Under the pieces are notes generated by a model. That model did not search any database, was not told where the DNA came from, and saw nothing but the letters and a program-made list of their open reading frames with translations. From contig CAZIVE010000102.1 of assembly GCA_964542435.1 (NCBI GenBank), positions 1 through 9,228 of the forward strand: a stretch of 9,228 bases of DNA, read 5' to 3'. Shown here piece after piece: positions 6,732 through 9,228 of this stretch. The position numbers and the translations under genes are program-made. This stretch comes from CAZIVE01 sp964542435. Lineage in GTDB: Bacteria; Bacteroidota; Bacteroidia; Bacteroidales; Tannerellaceae. Each line of letters begins with the position of its first letter. The first letter of the stretch is position 1.

Positions 6732-7745
6732 TTACTTGGGTTGAATTTCGTTGTTGTTGTCAGCAGCCTTGGGTGCTTCCTTCACGGCTTCGGGCTTCTC
6801 AGCCGGTGTTACGGGAGCAGCAGGTTCCGTTTTTGCTACCGTTTTTGCCTCTACGCTCTTTGTTGCAGGAGCAGCTTGAGCCTCCACTTTGACAGCGGCT
6901 TTGGCTTCGGGAGCAGCAGCCGGTTCGGCTTTCCTTGGCGGGAAGTTCAGTTCATGGATGGCTCCGGTTGGGCAGACAGCCACGCACTTACGGCACATAC
7001 GGCATTTATTGAAGTCGATGTAGGAAAGATTGTTGGTGATGGTAATAGCCTCGAACTGGCATTCCTTGAGACACTTTCCGCAACCGATGCAGGCATTGGC
7101 ACAAGCCTTGCGGGCGATGGCACCTTTGTCTTTGTTCATGCAGCTGACGTAGATACGGCGAGACTTCGGACCTTTCTTGCGAAGTTCGATGATGCCTTTC
7201 GGGCAAGCCTTGACGCAAGCGCCGCAGGAGGTACACTTATCTTCATCCACCTCTGCAATCATGGTAACGGGATTGATATGGATGGCATCAAATTTGCAGG
7301 CTTCCACGCAGTCGCCATAACCTAAGCAACCGTAGGAGCAGCCTGTCTCTCCACCGTAAAGCGCCGATTCGACAGAGCAGCGATGTGTTCCGTCATAGAC
7401 ATTGGTACGAGGGCGAGCTTCGCAGGTTCCGTTGCATCTGACAACAGCCACTTTCGGTTCGCTCTTTGCCGCATCCTTTCCCAGAATGGTAGCCACTCTT
7501 GCCATAACGACATCTCCTCCGACGGAGCAGAGCAATCCGTCCAACGTATCAGCTTTGATACAAGCAGCAGCGAAACCGGAACATCCGGGATAGCCACAGC
7601 CACCGCAATTTGCTCCAGGAAGAACTTCCTGTACTTGTCCGATCCGAGGATCTTCATACACTTCAAATTTACGGGATACTGCGTAAAGAAAGACAGCGCC
7701 AATGGCGCCGATGATTCCCAATGTGATGACAGCAATTAAAATCAT
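6732..7745 (-). CDS. rnfB: RNF complex subunit RnfB (multi-cluster ferredoxin-like protein)
   Basis: This 337-residue protein has one N-terminal membrane helix (2-23) and a large iron-sulfur domain thought to accept electrons from reduced ferredoxin. Domains in order: the RnfB 4Fe-4S motif NCGGCGYPGC with Cys47, 50, 55 and probably Cys73; a middle segment with Cys104, 108 and 123; then four-cysteine groups at 136/140/146/150, 171/174/177/181, 219/222/225/229 and 248/251/254/258, with further cysteines at 62, 202 and 215. That is 26 cysteines, enough for at least five 4Fe-4S clusters, so this is the long RnfB type. Residues about 271-337 form an Ala/Pro/Lys/Glu-rich tail with no cysteine, probably disordered. 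The start overlaps the rseC stop as ATGA (7745-7742), so the two are probably translationally coupled. There is no clear Shine-Dalgarno sequence. Confidence 0.96.
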   Translation of the reverse strand: MILIAVITLGIIGAIGAVFLYAVSRKFEVYEDPRIGQVQEVLPGANCGGCGYPGCSGFAAACIKADTLDGLLCSVGGDVVMARVATILGKDAAKSEPKVAVVRCNGTCEARPRTNVYDGTHRCSVESALYGGETGCSYGCLGYGDCVEACKFDAIHINPVTMIAEVDEDKCTSCGACVKACPKGIIELRKKGPKSRRIYVSCMNKDKGAIARKACANACIGCGKCLKECQFEAITITNNLSYIDFNKCRMCRKCVAVCPTGAIHELNFPPRKAEPAAAPEAKAAVKVEAQAAPATKSVEAKTVAKTEPAAPVTPAEKPEAVKEAPKAADNNNEIQPK

Positions 7746-8170
7746 ATCACTTGATCATTAAGTTTTTTCAAAGTAAATGCAAACTCCTTCTTCAGTTGAT
7801 TTCGCAATAGATAAAGTATCAAATAATAGACGAAGAGAATGGACAGACCGGCGAGGCCACTTGTCGTTTCACTCCATCCCATGGATACAAATATAAAAAC
7901 GGCGGCGATGATTAGGATCAAAGGAATACCGAAGGCTACGAGTACGGCTCTGAGTCCTAAAGAACTTTCGCCTGTCAGTTCGACACTGTCTCCTTGATGG
8001 AAATTTCCTGTGCGGTCAACGACCTCGATCAATTTTTCGTTTTGCCTTGAGGTTACGCAAAGACCTTTTGCGTGGCAGGCATCACAATCCATTTCACGAT
8101 CGATTTTCACGGTAACGATTCCATGTTCAGCTTTACTAACAACTCCTTTGTGACTGATTGTATCTCCCAT
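7742..8170 (-). CDS. rseC: RseC/MucC-family membrane protein
   Basis: This 142-residue protein matches the SoxR-reducing/RseC family in size and layout. A soluble N-terminal part carries three cysteines in a C-x2-C-x5-C pattern (Cys29, 32, 38), the same spacing as in E. coli RseC. Two membrane helices follow (about 74-97 and 104-123), and the C-terminus is lysine-rich. In E. coli, RseC acts with the Rnf-like RsxABCDGE complex to keep SoxR reduced, and it is also linked to sigma-E control. Here it is the first gene of the rnf unit and overlaps rnfB by 4 bases. That suggests a role in assembly, redox maintenance or activity of the RNF complex rather than in a sigma-E system. No soxR or rpoE gene is present in the window. 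The ATG at 8170 lies close after a -7 promoter box and has no Shine-Dalgarno sequence. Confidence 0.88.
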   Translation of the reverse strand: MGDTISHKGVVSKAEHGIVTVKIDREMDCDACHAKGLCVTSRQNEKLIEVVDRTGNFHQGDSVELTGESSLGLRAVLVAFGIPLILIIAAVFIFVSMGWSETTSGLAGLSILFVYYLILYLLRNQLKKEFAFTLKKLNDQVI

Positions 8171-8277
8171 ATATCATTTGCAAACTCGACTTGCCAAAAA
8201 CGACGCAAAAATAGCTATTATTCTTTATATATTGTCATCGCCCAATGTTTATTTTTTCTAAAAATACGATTTCTTCC
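8171..8277. other. Intergenic region between the DUF3078 gene and rseC
   Basis: This 107-base A/T-rich gap holds the candidate -7 box, the AATAGCTATT palindrome (8210-8219) and an 8-base palindrome TTTGCAAA (8177-8184) in the expected leader. I see no convincing terminator for the upstream DUF3078 gene: the possible stems near 8231-8262 are short or made only of A-T pairs, so some read-through into rseC is possible. Confidence 0.6.
8206..8213 (-). promoter_or_regulatory. Candidate -7 promoter box of the rseC-rnf operon
   Basis: TATTTTTG on the minus strand fits the Bacteroidetes primary-sigma -7 consensus TAnnTTTG exactly and would start transcription near 8199, giving a leader of roughly 30 bases before rseC. 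I see no good TTTG-type -33 element about 20 bases further upstream, so the promoter may be weak or need an activator. The box partly overlaps the 10-bp palindrome AATAGCTATT (8210-8219), which could be chance in A/T-rich DNA or a protein-binding site. Confidence 0.5.
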
Positions 8278-9228
8278 TTACCATTTGTAATTGAAGCCGA
8301 AGCTGAGCAATTCGTTCCATTGGAAGTAATTCTTGAAGTTGTTTCCTTTGGTGACGCCGTCATCGAATCGGGCTTGAACGTTGATTCGGGTAGAGAAGAA
8401 CCGGTTGATTTGGAAATTGAGCGTATTCTCAAATTCACCTACTATACGCTGATAGTTGGTGAAGTAATAGAGTCTCGAAGTCCAGCTTGTATTCCGGTTG
8501 AAGTTGAACGTCAAGTTGGTTTCCATCTTGGTACCGAGTTGGTTCAGAACGTTGTGATACTTGTTCTCACCCGGCAATATTGAATCCTTGCGAAGCTTGA
8601 ATCCGTGACGGGCCAAATCCATATTGCTGCCTTTCAATCGGCTGTACATGAAGTCGTAGGCGATGGGAGCCAGGTTCACCGATAGTTTTACATTCTTATG
8701 CTTGTCTTTGAACGTCTTGTTCAACTCGTATTTCATACCAGGGCCGACCGTCAACTGCAAAGGCGACAGGAAGGCGGCCAGAATGGTATTGCTGTTGGGC
8801 GTATAGTTCTTCACCATCTGTGTCTTGACGGTAAGATCCATCGTGTAGTACCAGTTCTTGTAAGCCTGATAGCCGAAGTTGCTGTGCAGTCTGATCACAT
8901 CGTCGTTGACTTTGTATGAGTGAAGCGTATCGACATTCGAAGGCAGCGTATTCATGTTCAGTTTGACCTCCAGTTCGTTGGTGAAGCTGATCTTGTCCTT
9001 CTTATAGTTGTATTGTATATCCTGACGCGTGGTCATGTTGACGTTGCTGTTACCGCCGTTGTGCCAGTTCGAAGAGATATAGTTCTGCGCAAACTGGATG
9101 GTGCTTTCGAATCCGGAAGTCCAATAGCGGATATCGGGAATGAATTTGGCCGGTGCTTTGAACTCATCGATAGGAGTGGCCTCATTCTTCGCATCCAGTA
9201 CCGGACCGTCGGTGACCTTCTTCTTGAT
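8278..9228 (-). CDS. DUF3078 predicted outer-membrane beta-barrel protein (5' end outside window)
   Basis: The frame is open from the window edge to the stop at 8278, giving the last 316 residues. The N-terminus and any signal peptide lie beyond 9228. A Met codon at 9036 is not the real start, because the reading frame continues upstream with clear family sequence: a tryptophan-rich WTSGFEST segment, QFAQNYISSNWHNGGNSNVN just before that Met, and then TTRQDIQYNYKKDKISFTNE. This is the NW-x-x-GG-type repeat region of Bacteroidetes DUF3078 proteins. The rest alternates polar and aromatic residues, as in beta strands, and ends in FGFNYKW with a terminal aromatic residue, typical of outer-membrane barrels. 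Function is unknown. It lies upstream of and in the same direction as the rnf operon, but 107 bases away, so a functional link is not shown. Confidence 0.87.
   Translation of the reverse strand: MKKKVTDGPVLDAKNEATPIDEFKAPAKFIPDIRYWTSGFESTIQFAQNYISSNWHNGGNSNVNMTTRQDIQYNYKKDKISFTNELEVKLNMNTLPSNVDTLHSYKVNDDVIRLHSNFGYQAYKNWYYTMDLTVKTQMVKNYTPNSNTILAAFLSPLQLTVGPGMKYELNKTFKDKHKNVKLSVNLAPIAYDFMYSRLKGSNMDLARHGFKLRKDSILPGENKYHNVLNQLGTKMETNLTFNFNRNTSWTSRLYYFTNYQRIVGEFENTLNFQINRFFSTRINVQARFDDGVTKGNNFKNYFQWNELLSFGFNYKW

Larger units (their letters stand above)
1394..8213 (-). other. Predicted rseC-rnfBCDGEA-galE transcription unit
   Basis: Eight same-strand genes run from a promoter-like box at 8213-8206 to the terminator at 1430-1386. 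Junctions are: rseC/rnfB 4-base overlap, rnfB/rnfC 42 bases, rnfC/rnfD 12, rnfD/rnfG 2, rnfG/rnfE 4-base overlap, rnfE/rnfA 24, rnfA/galE 5. I see no internal terminator, including at the rnfA/galE junction. Co-transcription is inferred from spacing; the end points come from the sequence. Confidence 0.8.

Noticed and set aside
8278..9036. A complete 252-residue DUF3078 gene starting at 9036
   Set aside because: The same frame stays open to the window edge with clear family sequence before that Met, so the true start is outside the window.
1..9228. Mobile element, CRISPR array, defence island, tRNA or rRNA
   Set aside because: I found no transposase or integrase, no spaced direct repeats and no RNA-gene sequence. 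Nearly all of the window is accounted for by conserved genes.

Overview
The window looks like a chromosomal segment from a member of the Bacteroidales (Bacteroides, Parabacteroides, Tannerella or a relative). The reasons are a Bacteroidetes-type RNF gene cluster (order B-C-D-G-E-A), a DUF3078 outer-membrane protein, a DUF5077/DUF3472 lipoprotein, A-rich leaders with few Shine-Dalgarno sequences, and one TAnnTTTG-type -7 promoter box. I cannot name the species. Every gene I can support is on the minus strand, so transcription runs from high to low coordinates.

Layout in order of transcription. (1) 9228-8278: C-terminal 316 residues of a DUF3078 predicted outer-membrane beta-barrel protein, cut by the window edge. 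(2) A 107-base gap with the probable operon promoter. (3) 8170-1458: eight tightly packed genes, rseC-rnfB-rnfC-rnfD-rnfG-rnfE-rnfA-galE. Two junctions are ATGA overlaps and the other gaps run from 2 to 42 bases. A strong intrinsic terminator closes the unit at 1430-1386. (4) 1343-12: a 443-residue predicted lipoprotein with DUF5077 and DUF3472 domains.

The six rnf genes form a complete RNF complex. RnfB (a ferredoxin-like iron-sulfur protein) and RnfC (flavin/NADH-binding, two 4Fe-4S clusters) are the cytoplasmic electron-entry and NAD modules. RnfD and RnfG carry covalently bound FMN. RnfA and RnfE are paired membrane subunits whose conserved cysteines hold the intramembrane iron-sulfur cluster. 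Together they couple ferredoxin:NAD+ electron transfer to Na+ or H+ movement. RseC, the first gene, is a small membrane protein related to the factor that works with the Rnf-like Rsx complex to reduce SoxR in enterobacteria. GalE, the last gene, is a UDP-hexose 4-epimerase that probably shares the transcript although its chemistry is unrelated.

I found no mobile element, CRISPR array, tRNA or rRNA, and no clearly novel system. The points worth a second look are modest: the rseC-rnf-galE linkage, the small residue at the GalE substrate-gate position, the long hydrophilic tails on RnfB and RnfG (the RnfG tail with a possible O-glycosylation motif), and two near-identical Shine-Dalgarno sites inside an operon that otherwise lacks them.
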